DNA of 64,000 bases from NCBI GenBank assembly GCA_003574785.1, contig QORU01000006.1, positions 248,001-312,000 on the forward strand, given 5' to 3'. Below the pieces are notes generated by a model. It saw only the letters and a list, made by a program, of their open reading frames with translations, searched no databases and was not told the origin of the DNA. A program made the translations under genes and the position numbers. The DNA is from Taklimakanibacter deserti (GTDB lineage Bacteria; Pseudomonadota; Alphaproteobacteria; Rhizobiales; Aestuariivirgaceae). Shown piece after piece: positions 1-9,514 of the stretch (the stretch's first letter is position 1; each line of letters begins with the position of its first letter).

Positions 1-1955
1 CCATAATCACCGGCCAGCGTCGGGAAGAGCCGCTCGGTCGTATAGAGATGCACATAGTTTTCCTTGCCGGAGACGCTGAGCAGATTGTCGAGCTTCAGCG
101 TCTCGACCTCGACCGTGATCTCGATTCGATCCACGTCGGGATCGGGAATGCCGAAGGCTTCCTTGCCGGCGAGCGCGTTCGATGCCTGCACCAGCCGGGT
201 GACCGGGTCGGCATATTTGCCGGTGTAGACCACAGCGGGATAGCCGAGCAGCGGTCGCCTGATCGTCAAGCTGTCGGGGTCGCCTGGCGCATCGGAATTG
301 ACCGGCAGGTCTTCGAGCCGCGGCTGGTTCGGCGACACATAGCGCCTGAACGGCGTCGTATGGATGGCGGACGGGCTTTCCAGCACCGGCACGGCGTCGG
401 GCGCCGCACCGCCGCCGCTCAGATCCCGCATCCGCACCCGGAAATCATATTGCCTGCCATAGCGCAAAAGAGTTTGCAGCGGCGCAGCCTGGTACCTCTT
501 GCTCAGATTGTTGTCCGGCGCTTGCACTTCCGTACCGACGGCATTTGCCGGCTTGGCCGGATCGAGCTCGGCATGGCGGTAGATCGCAACGGCATCCTTG
601 TCGGGCAGCACCATGCTGTGTCCGCCCCAATTGGCGAAATACATCGGCAGCCAATAGGTACCGGCGAGATTGCCGTCGAGCTGCATCGGATAGACCTGGT
701 AGGGCAATTCACCCTCGAAATCGCCGAGCGAGATCGCGCCTTGCGGCGGCGTGGGCACGGCCAGCGGGGCTGTGCTCTCGACCTCGTTCAGGGTCTCCCA
801 AGGCTTTTCCGGCGCGCCCGTCTCGCGAACATCGATCGCGTAGCCGAAGACGCCGAGCGGCGCATCGAGCCTTTTATCCGGAGCGGAAACGCTCGCGTCC
901 TGCGCCAATTGGCGCAGATACCAGATCAGGATCTGCTCGTCGTCCCAGCCGAGGCGGATGCCTGCATCCTTGACCGGCTTGCCGTCGGCGGGCGTTTCGC
1001 CCAAGAAATTGCGGCTCTTCGGCTGCATGGCATGGACGATCTTGGCGAAGCCGTCGTCATATTCCGCCGCCTCGATGAAGAGCTGGTCGTAGCTGCCGTC
1101 TGGTGCCGGATCCGGGTCGCCGGCGTTCTTCTTGTAGAGAACCGGAAACAGCAGTGGCGCAAAGAGCGGGCGCGCCGTGCCCGGCGTGAGTGCCGGAATC
1201 CGCGCCGCGTATTTCCTGACAAAACTTCCGCCCGGCGAGCCGTCCGCCGCCTTCATCTGGTCGAGAAAGTCGCTGTCCTCGGCCAGGTCCACATAGAGCC
1301 AACCGCCGGCCGGAAAATGACTGGGCTTCACTTCGAAGGAGGCCGTGTAGATCATTCCCAGGCGCCGCGCCAGCAAGGGCTGGCGCAAGGCAAAGGCAAA
1401 GACCTTGCCCCAGGAAATGGCCTCCGGGCTCTTCTGGAATCCGTCCACCTTTTTCGCATCGCGTATGGCGCAATGGTAGCTGTCGTCGGTCACCGCGGCC
1501 CTGGTGCGCGGCGTCGTGAAATTGAACGCCCCGCGGTAGCTCAAGGGCAGGTATTTGCGGATGGGAAAGCCCGTCTTCGCCGCGGGCGGCGGGTCGTTCA
1601 AAGGGCTGTTTACATTGGCATTGGTGTTGGCGACGCCCAGATTGACGATGCTGAAATTGGCCGCCAGCGCCTCGAACAGCGCCTTGGCGCCGGTGGGCGG
1701 CGTGGTCGCAAGGTCGAGCGCTGCCCCCGGCGAATGGTTGTTGGGAAAGCCCGCCAGGCTGCTCACGATGCGCGCCTTGAAGGCGAACTCCGCCTCGGCG
1801 AGACTGACGCCCGGATCCGCAATTCCCACCACGGATTCGATCGCCTGTTTCAACGGGTTGTGGTTCCGCGGCAGCACGACGATGTTGAGCGTCAAAGTGC
1901 TGCCGTCAAAGGACTGGGGGAAGGGAAGGATGGAGAATCGTCGGTTCGGTTCCAT
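1..1955 (-). CDS. Large uncharacterised protein (3' end beyond window)
   Basis: I do not recognise this protein. An open frame begins at an ATG at 1955 and runs without a stop for 651 codons to the window edge, so its C-terminus is missing. It opens MEPNRRFSILPFPQ with no signal peptide or membrane segment. The composition is that of a soluble, beta-rich protein with many Pro, Asp and Tyr residues and few Cys. It begins 35 bp after the stop of the giant gene upstream on the same strand, so the two are probably one operon. The ribosome site is weak (AGG about ten bases before the ATG). The opposite strand also has a long open frame, but it lacks recognisable protein features and this frame fits the operon layout. 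Confidence 0.7.
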   Translation of the reverse strand, partial: MEPNRRFSILPFPQSFDGSTLTLNIVVLPRNHNPLKQAIESVVGIADPGVSLAEAEFAFKARIVSSLAGFPNNHSPGAALDLATTPPTGAKALFEALAANFSIVNLGVANTNANVNSPLNDPPPAAKTGFPIRKYLPLSYRGAFNFTTPRTRAAVTDDSYHCAIRDAKKVDGFQKSPEAISWGKVFAFALRQPLLARRLGMIYTASFEVKPSHFPAGGWLYVDLAEDSDFLDQMKAADGSPGGSFVRKYAARIPALTPGTARPLFAPLLFPVLYKKNAGDPDPAPDGSYDQLFIEAAEYDDGFAKIVHAMQPKSRNFLGETPADGKPVKDAGIRLGWDDEQILIWYLRQLAQDASVSAPDKRLDAPLGVFGYAIDVRETGAPEKPWETLNEVESTAPLAVPTPPQGAISLGDFEGELPYQVYPMQLDGNLAGTYWLPMYFANWGGHSMVLPDKDAVAIYRHAELDPAKPANAVGTEVQAPDNNLSKRYQAAPLQTLLRYGRQYDFRVRMRDLSGGGAAPDAVPVLESPSAIHTTPFRRYVSPNQPRLEDLPVNSDAPGDPDSLTIRRPLLGYPAVVYTGKYADPVTRLVQASNALAGKEAFGIPDPDVDRIEITVEVETLKLDNLLSVSGKENYVHLYTTERLFPTLAGDY

Positions 1956-1990
1956 GTCGGCGTGCCTGCTTGGCTCAATACCCGTGGTCG

Positions 1991-4900
1991 CTACGCAATC
2001 TGCCGCTGCTCCTCCCACGAGGTGCTGAAGCTGATGTTGATGACGAGGAAGATGCTGATATCGAGGCCGAAGGTGACTTGCGCCGCCAGGTCGGTGCGGT
2101 CGCCTATCCTTGCAACCGTCCCCTTGGCCTCGATCGTGATCGTGATGCCGACGATGCCGCCCAGGATTTCGGCGTGCCCCTGAAACAAGAGACCCGCCGA
2201 CACCACGACAGAGGTGGCATCGGTGTAGATCTCAACCGTCACCATGTAGAGCACGCTCACATTGCCGGCGACCGGCAGGCCGATCACGATCTGCGCGCCG
2301 AAGCCGAATTTCATCCTGAGCGCCGGGCCGGTCTTGGTGTCGGCGGCGATGTCGAGGTTCACCTGGCCCACGGCGTAGACGGTCGCGATCGAGATCGACA
2401 CGCACATCACCGAGAGCCTGCCATAGAAGCCGAGAAAGGCGCCGGCGGTCGGAAGGAGCTGCTGCGGGTCGCTCGTCACCTTGAGGGCGGCGTTGAAATA
2501 CATCCCCAGTCTCAGGCCGGCTTCGAGCTTCAGCGGTGCGTTCGGGTCGTTGTACAGGAACATGGGCATCGGGAAGCGCACGACGGGAATTTCCTTCGCG
2601 GCTTCCATCTTGTATTCCCAGCTGCCGGCCTTGTTGCTCATGGCGAGCTTCAGGCCGCGGGCGAACGCGTCCTTGTAATTCTCGCCCTGCAGGCTCTGCA
2701 GGATCTGCAGGATTTCGATGACCGGCTTCAGCTCGTCGGCGAACTGGATCTGCGGCGAGGGGAAATCCGGATCGCCGGCATTCCCGCCATACTGCGCCTC
2801 GGCACCCTTCTTGGCGTCCCAGTTTCCCTTGATGGTCATCAGTCGCTTGATCGGGCCGAGATCGACGACCACCGACACATTCGCCATCTTGCTCTTCCAC
2901 TGGTCGGCGAGGCCGCCGGCGAAGGAGTCCACGTCGAAGTCGAGACCGCCTTTGGCATCCTTCGTGCCGCCGCCCGGTGTCTGTATCTTGTCCGCCTTGT
3001 ATTCGAGATAGATCTTGAAGGCGCCGCCGAGCTCGATCAGCTTCCACTCCGTGTCGGGCAGCTTGAAGGGCTCCTCGAGCTGCTTGAGGAGCTTGTAGCC
3101 TTCCTTCTTCAGGCCACCCGTCTTGTCATTGATCTGCATCAGCTCGAAGACGTCCGCAAGGCCGTCCTGGATGCCGGCAGCTTTGTTGAACTGGCCGGAA
3201 TTCTCCAGGAGCGAGATCGCATCGCCGATGTCGCCCGCAATGGCTTTCCCGACATTGGGGAAGATGGCCTTCGAACTCACGATGCGGAAAGCGTCGGCAA
3301 AGAGCGGCGGCGACTTGCTCAGCATCTTCTCGATGCCGAGCTTGAAGGACGGCGTCAGGAATAGCGCCTTTTGCGTGTCGGTGCTCTGGAGGAAGCCATA
3401 GTTCAAGGTGCCGGCGACTGAGGGCCTTAAGAGATCGGCGGGGTTGGCGATTCGCAGGAGGCCATCCTTGGGCGCGATGTCGGGCTCCCACTTGTCGCCG
3501 GCCTTCTTCACCAGCTTGCCGATGCGGATGAGCGGCACGCTGAGCTCCTTCGGCACGGGCGAGACTTCGCCCGTTGCGAATTCGTGCCGGACCATGCTCC
3601 AGGAGCCGTCCTTGGGCAGGAGGACATTGCCGCGACCGGCGACAGCGAAGGCAGGCGACACACCGTCCTCGTCGAAGGAATTGCTGATATCGAAGCGGGT
3701 GAGCCGCATCTGCTGGCCGCTCTTGCCGATATCCACCACGCAATCGATGGCAGCGCCGATATTGCCCGCCTGCCGGTCGATCATGAGCTTGAAGGCATCG
3801 GTCGTGAGCGGCAGGCCTCTGGGTGCTACCTGTACGAAACCCAGGATGCGTTTCGCCGGCACGAGCTTGCGCTTCACGCCGCCCGCGAATTCCCTCTCGG
3901 CATAGCCGCTCACCGGATCTTCGATCTCGATATCGGCGTTGAAATAGACGGGCTGCAGCTCGAAATCGAATTCCGAGCCGCCCGCCGCGGCATTCACTTC
4001 CTTGCCGTCCATGTCGACGATCATGTCGGGGGGCGAGATCGTCATTGTGCCCTTGAATGGCTGGATCTCGTCGGTTTCCTTGATGTCCTTCACCAGGAAG
4101 AGCCCACCGACCACGCCCGGATGGATGTGATATTTCGCCTGCCGCTCTTCCGGAATGAGGGTGCCGGGATTGGCCGGGTCGTCCTTGTAGACAAAATAGC
4201 GGAAGTCGAAGCGGCCATCGCTTTCCGCCCGCCAGCCCGAGTCGAAGCGATAGACATATCCGCTCGGCGTCCGGAACAGCGTGATGGTCCGCACCACCTT
4301 GATCGCCCAGGGATAGAGGATGCTCCTCACCTGGATGATTTCGTGGGCGCAGCGCCCGACCCACACATCGAATTTCGCCTGGCTGGTCTCGGCGATGGCG
4401 GCCTTCGGGTTGAGCCAGTTGCTGAAGATGCTGGCGCCATAGCCGCTCCAGTCGACGCGTTCGAGCGGCACGCCGCGCTGGCGGATGAGTTGGAAGGGAT
4501 CCAGCATCCATTCGTTGTTGAAGATCTTGGTGACGCTGCGCCCGAGCGTGGAGGCACCGGTCGGATTGCCGAACAGGTCGAGGATGTTGTTCAGTTGCAG
4601 CGTGCTGCCCATGAACATGTCGTTCTCGCCCTGGCGCAACGCCTCGCCGCCACCCGCCTGCAGCTGCCGCCCGCCGGTCAGGTTGTCGGGGAATTTCTTT
4701 GCGTTGAATCCGAAGCTGGTGCCGGGCCGCGGATTGCCTTGATACCAGTAATTCTTTTGCAAGAGCGCCAGCATCCGCATGCCGAAAGGCAAGGTGGACA
4801 AGGCGACGGCGGCGAACTTGTCGTCATCGAAGCTTTCCACCAGGAAATCCGTGAGCGGCAGCGGCGCGAGCGCCACGGTTTCACCGCTGTTGTTGATGAT

Positions 4901-7267
4901 GCGGGTGGGGCCGCCGTCGTCGGGATAATAATTCGCGCCGAACGGGGGATCGGCCGTGACGGCGGGGGCGGTGAGATTGAGCACCGGCTCCCAGGAGATT
5001 TGCGGCACGGTGAATGCCCGCACATTCAACCCCGGGCTCACCACGTCCATTTTCTTGACTTGCAGCGGAAGGCCCGTGGATACGGATGACTCCGGCACGT
5101 GGGTCGTCACCATGCCGAAACTCGTGTTCATGAAGGTGCTGAAGCTGATGCCGAGCAGATCCGCGTTCGTACTCACATCGAGGAGAGCGAAGAAGTCGTC
5201 GGTGATCCGGTTGGTCGCTTCGTCCCAGATGCCGCCATAATTGGGCAAATGCGACTGGGCATGAGGCGCCCAGCCATGGTCGTCGAGACCAAAGGCCTTC
5301 GGTGAAACACCGGCGCCGCCGATCTTGGTGAAATCGAAGTCGGCGGTGGCGGGTTCCGGCGGCTTGATGACGGCCTGCTGCAACGTGCTTTGCAGCGGTG
5401 CGAAGTGAAACGAGCCTTCCACTTTGTCGAAATCCGCCGATCCCTTCTCCCATTTCACATAGGCGACGAGCCATAGCCAGATCGTCTGCTCGCCAAAGGA
5501 CTTGTAGCGGCCGCGGAACTGGAATTTCAGCTTGCCGATATTCGCCGCATAGGGATCGGGCAGCGTCGGCAGATAGGCGAGCAGCCCCAGCGTCATGAAC
5601 AGGATTCCGCGTTCCACCTTGACGAAATCCGCCGCCAGCTCCCCGAACAGCAGGCAGCCATTCGCGGGCGTCACCTTGAACAAGGCGTTGGTCAGCGCCA
5701 GTGCGATGGGCTTTGGGAAGACCGGCGGCGTCTGGGTCAGATCGAAATTGTCCGCCAGCATGTTGTCGTCGAAGAGATAGATCATCCGGAAGGTCTTCGC
5801 CACCGCGAGCATGAGCAGCGAATTTTTCGAGCGCAGCTCGAGTGGCTTGCCTTCAACCGTGACCGGACGATCGGCCTGCACGTCGGCATGGCCGAAGGTC
5901 ATCACGAGCTCGGTTCCATCGGCCAGCGTGTTGTAGAAGAAGGGGCCAGCAGCCGGCAACTGAAGGCGGACCTTCGTGCCAAACTTGTTCTGCTCGTCCC
6001 GCCACAGCTCGAGATCATGATGGGCGACGGCATTGCCTGCCGCCGGGTCGCTGAGCGCAATCCGCCCCGGCTCGGCCATGATGTAAGGTTGGGTCAGATT
6101 GAGGGAGCCGCCTTTGAGGGCGCTCCAACTTGCCCTCAAGCCTACCTTGGTGCGAAGAACCATGGCGCCGATGCCGGCGGCGGGCGAAGGATTGGCGATG
6201 TCGATGGGTGCTGCCGGCAAGGCCCAGTAGCTGCCGGCGATCGGCGCCTTTCCCGACAGCGTGTGGAATGGCGACGCGTTGGCGCCAACCTGAAAGCTCT
6301 TAACCGAGGCCTTGAACGGGATCAGAACCCTGTGCAGCAAGGCGTCATACGACCCCGCCTGCCCCGCGTTCCATTCGAATGAAATGTCTTGCCCGAAGAG
6401 CGACCACGCGGCGTCGCCGACCTCGTCGAGGGTGCTGTTCTGGCCGGAGAAATGAAAGGCAAGCGTTGGCGGCAGGTCGAGCTTCATCCGCCGGGCATCC
6501 TTGCCATAGGGGCTCGAAGGATCCGCACTGGTTGCAGGCTTCTCCAGCAATTGCAGCTTGACCGAGATTTTGGTGCTGGCCGCCGCCGTCAGTTTGCCGT
6601 TGATCAGTTGCGGCTTGGCGCTCAGCGCAACGGTACCGCCTTTGATGGTCAGTCCGGTGAAATAGCCTGAAGGAGCATCCGGGCTCAGCAGTTGCGAGTT
6701 TATCCAGATACTGCCCGCATTCAGATTGTATTTGGGCAACAGCCCCGCAGCGAGCGGCAGGGTCGCGTCGATGAACTGGAGCCCTCTGGTGATCTTGAAC
6801 AGAAGTGCCGGGTGGGAAAGGCCTTGCACATAAAGCGCGACGAGCTTTTCCAGACGGAAGAAGTCGAACCAGAACAGCCGACCATCCGCATTGGCGAAGG
6901 GCCCGAGCGACCGTTCAAGCGCGGCGCCGCCCGCCCATAAGGGAGCCGAAGCATGAAGCTGGGTGCTGCGCACCGGCACTTCGCGCACGAAGACGCGGAA
7001 TTCGAGTTCGTCCGGTGCCTTCTCCTTCTCGAGCAGGCGGAGAAGGGCAGCGTTCTCTTCCGGTATCCTTTCGGCGGCGAGGAAATCGGCGCTTTCGAAG
7101 GAAAAGCTGCTGCCCTTGAGCGACGTCAAATCGTCGGGAAAGACCGCCCGGGACAGAAAGCCCTGTAGTTGCTTGAGTTCTTTTTTGCGCGCCGGTGTCT
7201 GGGCGTCGAGATGGCCGAACACCAATTCGCGCATTCGTTGCTGCTTGCTGGTCATAGCGGCCACCAT
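1991..7267 (-). CDS. Giant uncharacterised protein, about 1758 residues
   Basis: A single uninterrupted 5.3-kb frame that I cannot place in a family. The N-terminus (MVAAMTSKQQRMRELVFG) is charged and helical with no signal peptide. The bulk alternates short hydrophobic and polar stretches as in extended beta structure. The last 250 residues or so are a run of amphipathic beta-strands rich in Gly, Ile and Val (for example EILGGIVGITITIEAKG) ending FSTSWEEQRQIA. I see no Walker, protease, nuclease or glycosidase motif. A second in-frame ATG at 7255 has GGTGG five bases upstream and could be the true start. It is the first gene of an operon with the large gene at 1955. A structural or carrier role is a guess from composition only. 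Confidence 0.75.
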   Translation of the reverse strand: MVAAMTSKQQRMRELVFGHLDAQTPARKKELKQLQGFLSRAVFPDDLTSLKGSSFSFESADFLAAERIPEENAALLRLLEKEKAPDELEFRVFVREVPVRSTQLHASAPLWAGGAALERSLGPFANADGRLFWFDFFRLEKLVALYVQGLSHPALLFKITRGLQFIDATLPLAAGLLPKYNLNAGSIWINSQLLSPDAPSGYFTGLTIKGGTVALSAKPQLINGKLTAAASTKISVKLQLLEKPATSADPSSPYGKDARRMKLDLPPTLAFHFSGQNSTLDEVGDAAWSLFGQDISFEWNAGQAGSYDALLHRVLIPFKASVKSFQVGANASPFHTLSGKAPIAGSYWALPAAPIDIANPSPAAGIGAMVLRTKVGLRASWSALKGGSLNLTQPYIMAEPGRIALSDPAAGNAVAHHDLELWRDEQNKFGTKVRLQLPAAGPFFYNTLADGTELVMTFGHADVQADRPVTVEGKPLELRSKNSLLMLAVAKTFRMIYLFDDNMLADNFDLTQTPPVFPKPIALALTNALFKVTPANGCLLFGELAADFVKVERGILFMTLGLLAYLPTLPDPYAANIGKLKFQFRGRYKSFGEQTIWLWLVAYVKWEKGSADFDKVEGSFHFAPLQSTLQQAVIKPPEPATADFDFTKIGGAGVSPKAFGLDDHGWAPHAQSHLPNYGGIWDEATNRITDDFFALLDVSTNADLLGISFSTFMNTSFGMVTTHVPESSVSTGLPLQVKKMDVVSPGLNVRAFTVPQISWEPVLNLTAPAVTADPPFGANYYPDDGGPTRIINNSGETVALAPLPLTDFLVESFDDDKFAAVALSTLPFGMRMLALLQKNYWYQGNPRPGTSFGFNAKKFPDNLTGGRQLQAGGGEALRQGENDMFMGSTLQLNNILDLFGNPTGASTLGRSVTKIFNNEWMLDPFQLIRQRGVPLERVDWSGYGASIFSNWLNPKAAIAETSQAKFDVWVGRCAHEIIQVRSILYPWAIKVVRTITLFRTPSGYVYRFDSGWRAESDGRFDFRYFVYKDDPANPGTLIPEERQAKYHIHPGVVGGLFLVKDIKETDEIQPFKGTMTISPPDMIVDMDGKEVNAAAGGSEFDFELQPVYFNADIEIEDPVSGYAEREFAGGVKRKLVPAKRILGFVQVAPRGLPLTTDAFKLMIDRQAGNIGAAIDCVVDIGKSGQQMRLTRFDISNSFDEDGVSPAFAVAGRGNVLLPKDGSWSMVRHEFATGEVSPVPKELSVPLIRIGKLVKKAGDKWEPDIAPKDGLLRIANPADLLRPSVAGTLNYGFLQSTDTQKALFLTPSFKLGIEKMLSKSPPLFADAFRIVSSKAIFPNVGKAIAGDIGDAISLLENSGQFNKAAGIQDGLADVFELMQINDKTGGLKKEGYKLLKQLEEPFKLPDTEWKLIELGGAFKIYLEYKADKIQTPGGGTKDAKGGLDFDVDSFAGGLADQWKSKMANVSVVVDLGPIKRLMTIKGNWDAKKGAEAQYGGNAGDPDFPSPQIQFADELKPVIEILQILQSLQGENYKDAFARGLKLAMSNKAGSWEYKMEAAKEIPVVRFPMPMFLYNDPNAPLKLEAGLRLGMYFNAALKVTSDPQQLLPTAGAFLGFYGRLSVMCVSISIATVYAVGQVNLDIAADTKTGPALRMKFGFGAQIVIGLPVAGNVSVLYMVTVEIYTDATSVVVSAGLLFQGHAEILGGIVGITITIEAKGTVARIGDRTDLAAQVTFGLDISIFLVINISFSTSWEEQRQIA

Positions 7268-7499
7268 CGATCACGAACACCATCACGAGAGCCATGTCTC
7301 GCTTGATTGTGAAATGCGAAGCAGTCGCCGCTACGTCAAAGCTTACGCCGCCCCCGTGGCTCTGACAAGGTGATGGTTGCCGGATGCAATGACTTTTCAC
7401 ACACTACGTGTTGCGTGCGACAGCAACGATAGCGCTTCGAAACAGAAAGGCGCTGGAATCTCGCAATATTAACCTTACTGCTTTCGACTTGCACAACTC

Positions 7500-8285
7500 T
7501 CACGCCCTTCCGAGCTTCTGCGAAATCTTCTCCGTGTGCTCGCGCAGCAGCACGATGACCTCTTCGACGAAGTCGGGCGTCATGCGCTGGATCACGCCCG
7601 AGACGCTGATGGCGCCGGCGATCTCGTTGAACGGGCCGAAGATCGGCATGGCCACGCAGAAGGCGCCGATCTCGTTCTCCTGCCGGTCGGTGGCGAAGCC
7701 CTTCTGGCGCACGGTCTCAAGCTCGGCCTCGAGCTTGGGCACGCTCACGATCGTATGGTCGGTCATCTTCTCGAGGCCCGCCGTCTTGTACAGCCACTGG
7801 CGCTGCTCTTCGGGGAAATAGGCGAACATCGCCTTGCCGCAGGCGCTCGAATGATAATTGGTGCGCGCCCCGGCATAGGCGACGGCGCGCACCGCCTGCT
7901 GGCTCTGCAAGGCTTCGAGGATGATGCCTTCATGCAGATAGGGCACCGCGAGATTGACTGTCTCCCGCGTCGCCTGGCAGAGCTCGCGCAAGGATGGACG
8001 GCTGATCTCCAGGATCGGCAGCTTCTTCGCGACATGCCGGCCAAGCTCGAGACAGCGCAGGCCGAGCTGATAGCCCTTGCCCTGGGTCGAGCGCTGCAGG
8101 AAGCCCAGCACCACGAGGCTCTCCGCCAGATTGAAGACGGTGGTCTTGTTGAGCCGCAAAGCTTCGCTGAGCGCGCTGAGGCTCGCCGGCCCTTCCTGCG
8201 CCATCACCGCTGAGAGAATGGCATCGGCGCGCGCCAGCGACTGGATGCGCGGCTTCTTGGCCTCGGCAAGATCGCTGCTCGACAT
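7500..8285 (-). CDS. IclR-family transcriptional regulator
   Basis: A 261-residue regulator with the IclR layout: an N-terminal winged helix-turn-helix (about residues 10-65, with LRLNKTTVFNLAESLVVLGF in the recognition region) and a C-terminal effector domain (about 80-260, containing the family's AVAYAGARTNYHSSACGKAM stretch). The ATG at 8285 is preferred over one at 8324 because GGGGGAG sits eight bases upstream of it. It is divergent from the aldose-epimerase operon. The intervening DNA carries tandem AT-rich repeats that recur before the sugar-type ABC operon at 15164, so this protein is the likely regulator of both. The effector, probably a sugar or sugar acid, is inferred from the neighbours only. 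Confidence 0.9.
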   Translation of the reverse strand: MSSSDLAEAKKPRIQSLARADAILSAVMAQEGPASLSALSEALRLNKTTVFNLAESLVVLGFLQRSTQGKGYQLGLRCLELGRHVAKKLPILEISRPSLRELCQATRETVNLAVPYLHEGIILEALQSQQAVRAVAYAGARTNYHSSACGKAMFAYFPEEQRQWLYKTAGLEKMTDHTIVSVPKLEAELETVRQKGFATDRQENEIGAFCVAMPIFGPFNEIAGAISVSGVIQRMTPDFVEEVIVLLREHTEKISQKLGRA

Positions 8286-8379
8286 GACTTCTGCTCCCCC
8301 TGGTCGCGCGGTGACGTTCAACATTGTGGAACATAGCCTGCGGCTTGATTGCGAAAAACCCTTGCCAGATGTTACCTAT

Positions 8380-8419
8380 TATACAATACTAATGCAAAAG
8401 AATTATACATTATATAACT
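8380..8419. promoter_or_regulatory. Tandem direct-repeat operator upstream of epimerase operon
   Basis: Two related AT-rich 16-mers start at 8380 (TATACAATACTAATGC) and 8404 (TATACATTATATAACT), 24 bp apart. The second copy matches the element at 15129-15144 at 13 of 16 positions, and the 17-mer at 8402-8418 matches 15127-15143 at 15 of 17. The same 24-bp spacing recurs there. A possible -10 (TACAAT, 8382-8387) lies inside the first copy. This is the likely binding site of the adjacent IclR protein. Confidence 0.6.
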
Positions 8420-8431
8420 ATGAGGTGGCAG

Positions 8432-9514
8432 GTGACGACGGAAAGGCAGGACTGGGGCGCGCTGGACGGCCAGGAATTCTCGACCTTCACGATCCGCAAC
8501 GCTCATGGGGCGTCCCTGGTTCTGAGCGACTACGGCGCCACCGCTCTCCAGATGAACATCCCCTCGCCTACAGGCGAGATCGCCGATGTGATCCTGGGCT
8601 TCGACAGCCTGAAGGCTTATCGCGATGCGCCGACCTATTTCGGCGCGACCGTTGGCCGCTTCGGCAACCGCATTCGCCGCGGGAAATTCACGCTCGACGG
8701 CAAAGCCTATCAGGCGAGCTGCAACGAGGGTGAGAATTCGCTTCATGGCGGCGTGAACGGCTTCGACAAGCGCAAATGGGCGGCCGCGTTCGATCCCAAA
8801 GGCAACAGCGTGAAATTCGCGCTGACCTCGCCCGACGGCGATGAAGGCTTTCCCGGCAAGCTCACGGCGACATCCCAATATACCCTGACCGATGACGGCA
8901 CCTTGCGCATTGATCTCAGCGCTTCGACCGACCGCCCGACTTTGTGCAACATGGTGCATCACAGCTACTTCAATCTGGCAGGCCATGCTTCCGGCACCGT
9001 CCTCGACCAGGAGCTCGAGATCCATGCCGATTTCTACACGCCGGTCGATGACGAGCTGATCATCACCGGCGAGGTCATGAAGGTGGCCGAAACGCCTTTC
9101 GACTTCCGAAAAGCACGACGGATCGGCCAGGCGATCGATCAAGTCGCCAATGCCGGCGCCGGCAGGGTCACGGGCAGCGGCGGCTATGATCACAATTGGT
9201 GCCTCAAGGGTGAAGCCGGGCGGTTGCGGCCGGTGCTTTGGGCGCGCGATCCCGCATCGGGCCGCGGTTTCGAGCTGTGGACCACCGAGCCCGGCGTCCA
9301 TTTCTATACCGGCGGCTATCTCGATTCCTCCGTCATCGGCAAAGGCGGACATCCCTATCGGAAATTCTCCGGCTTCACGCTCGAGACGCAGAAATTTCCC
9401 GACGGACCCAATCTGAGCCACGTACCGCAATCGCGACTCGATCCGGGCGAAGACTATCATCACGTCATGGAATTCCGTTTCTTCACGCCGGGGAGGAATG
9501 GCCATGGCGGCTGA
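8432..9514 (+). CDS. galM: Aldose 1-epimerase (mutarotase)
   Basis: Interconverts alpha and beta anomers of aldoses in the cytoplasm. About 360 residues, normal for the family. The catalytic residues are visible: the general-acid/base histidines in NSLHGG (about residue 105) and VHHSYFNL (about 177), and the glutamate in TLETQKFPD (about 318). Two starts compete. An ATG at 8420 has only AT-rich DNA before it, while an in-frame GTG at 8432 has GAGG six bases upstream, so I prefer the GTG. It is the first gene of a six-gene plus-strand operon and its stop overlaps the start of the next gene. A sugar substrate for the whole cluster follows naturally from this enzyme, but which sugar cannot be read. 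Confidence 0.9.
   Translation: MTTERQDWGALDGQEFSTFTIRNAHGASLVLSDYGATALQMNIPSPTGEIADVILGFDSLKAYRDAPTYFGATVGRFGNRIRRGKFTLDGKAYQASCNEGENSLHGGVNGFDKRKWAAAFDPKGNSVKFALTSPDGDEGFPGKLTATSQYTLTDDGTLRIDLSASTDRPTLCNMVHHSYFNLAGHASGTVLDQELEIHADFYTPVDDELIITGEVMKVAETPFDFRKARRIGQAIDQVANAGAGRVTGSGGYDHNWCLKGEAGRLRPVLWARDPASGRGFELWTTEPGVHFYTGGYLDSSVIGKGGHPYRKFSGFTLETQKFPDGPNLSHVPQSRLDPGEDYHHVMEFRFFTPGRNGHGG

Noticed and set aside
48..2183. Long plus-strand frame (711 codons) opposite the left-edge gene, and similar frames at 1970-3364 and 3584-5089
   Set aside because: Arg/His/Asp-Gly-rich translations with no recognisable motif, in mirror frames of the minus-strand genes; typical antisense openness of G+C-rich DNA.
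6915..7400. Frame of 161 codons spanning the start of the giant gene and its upstream spacer
   Set aside because: Different frame from the giant gene, no conserved features; the spacer 7268-7499 shows no gene or convincing promoter.
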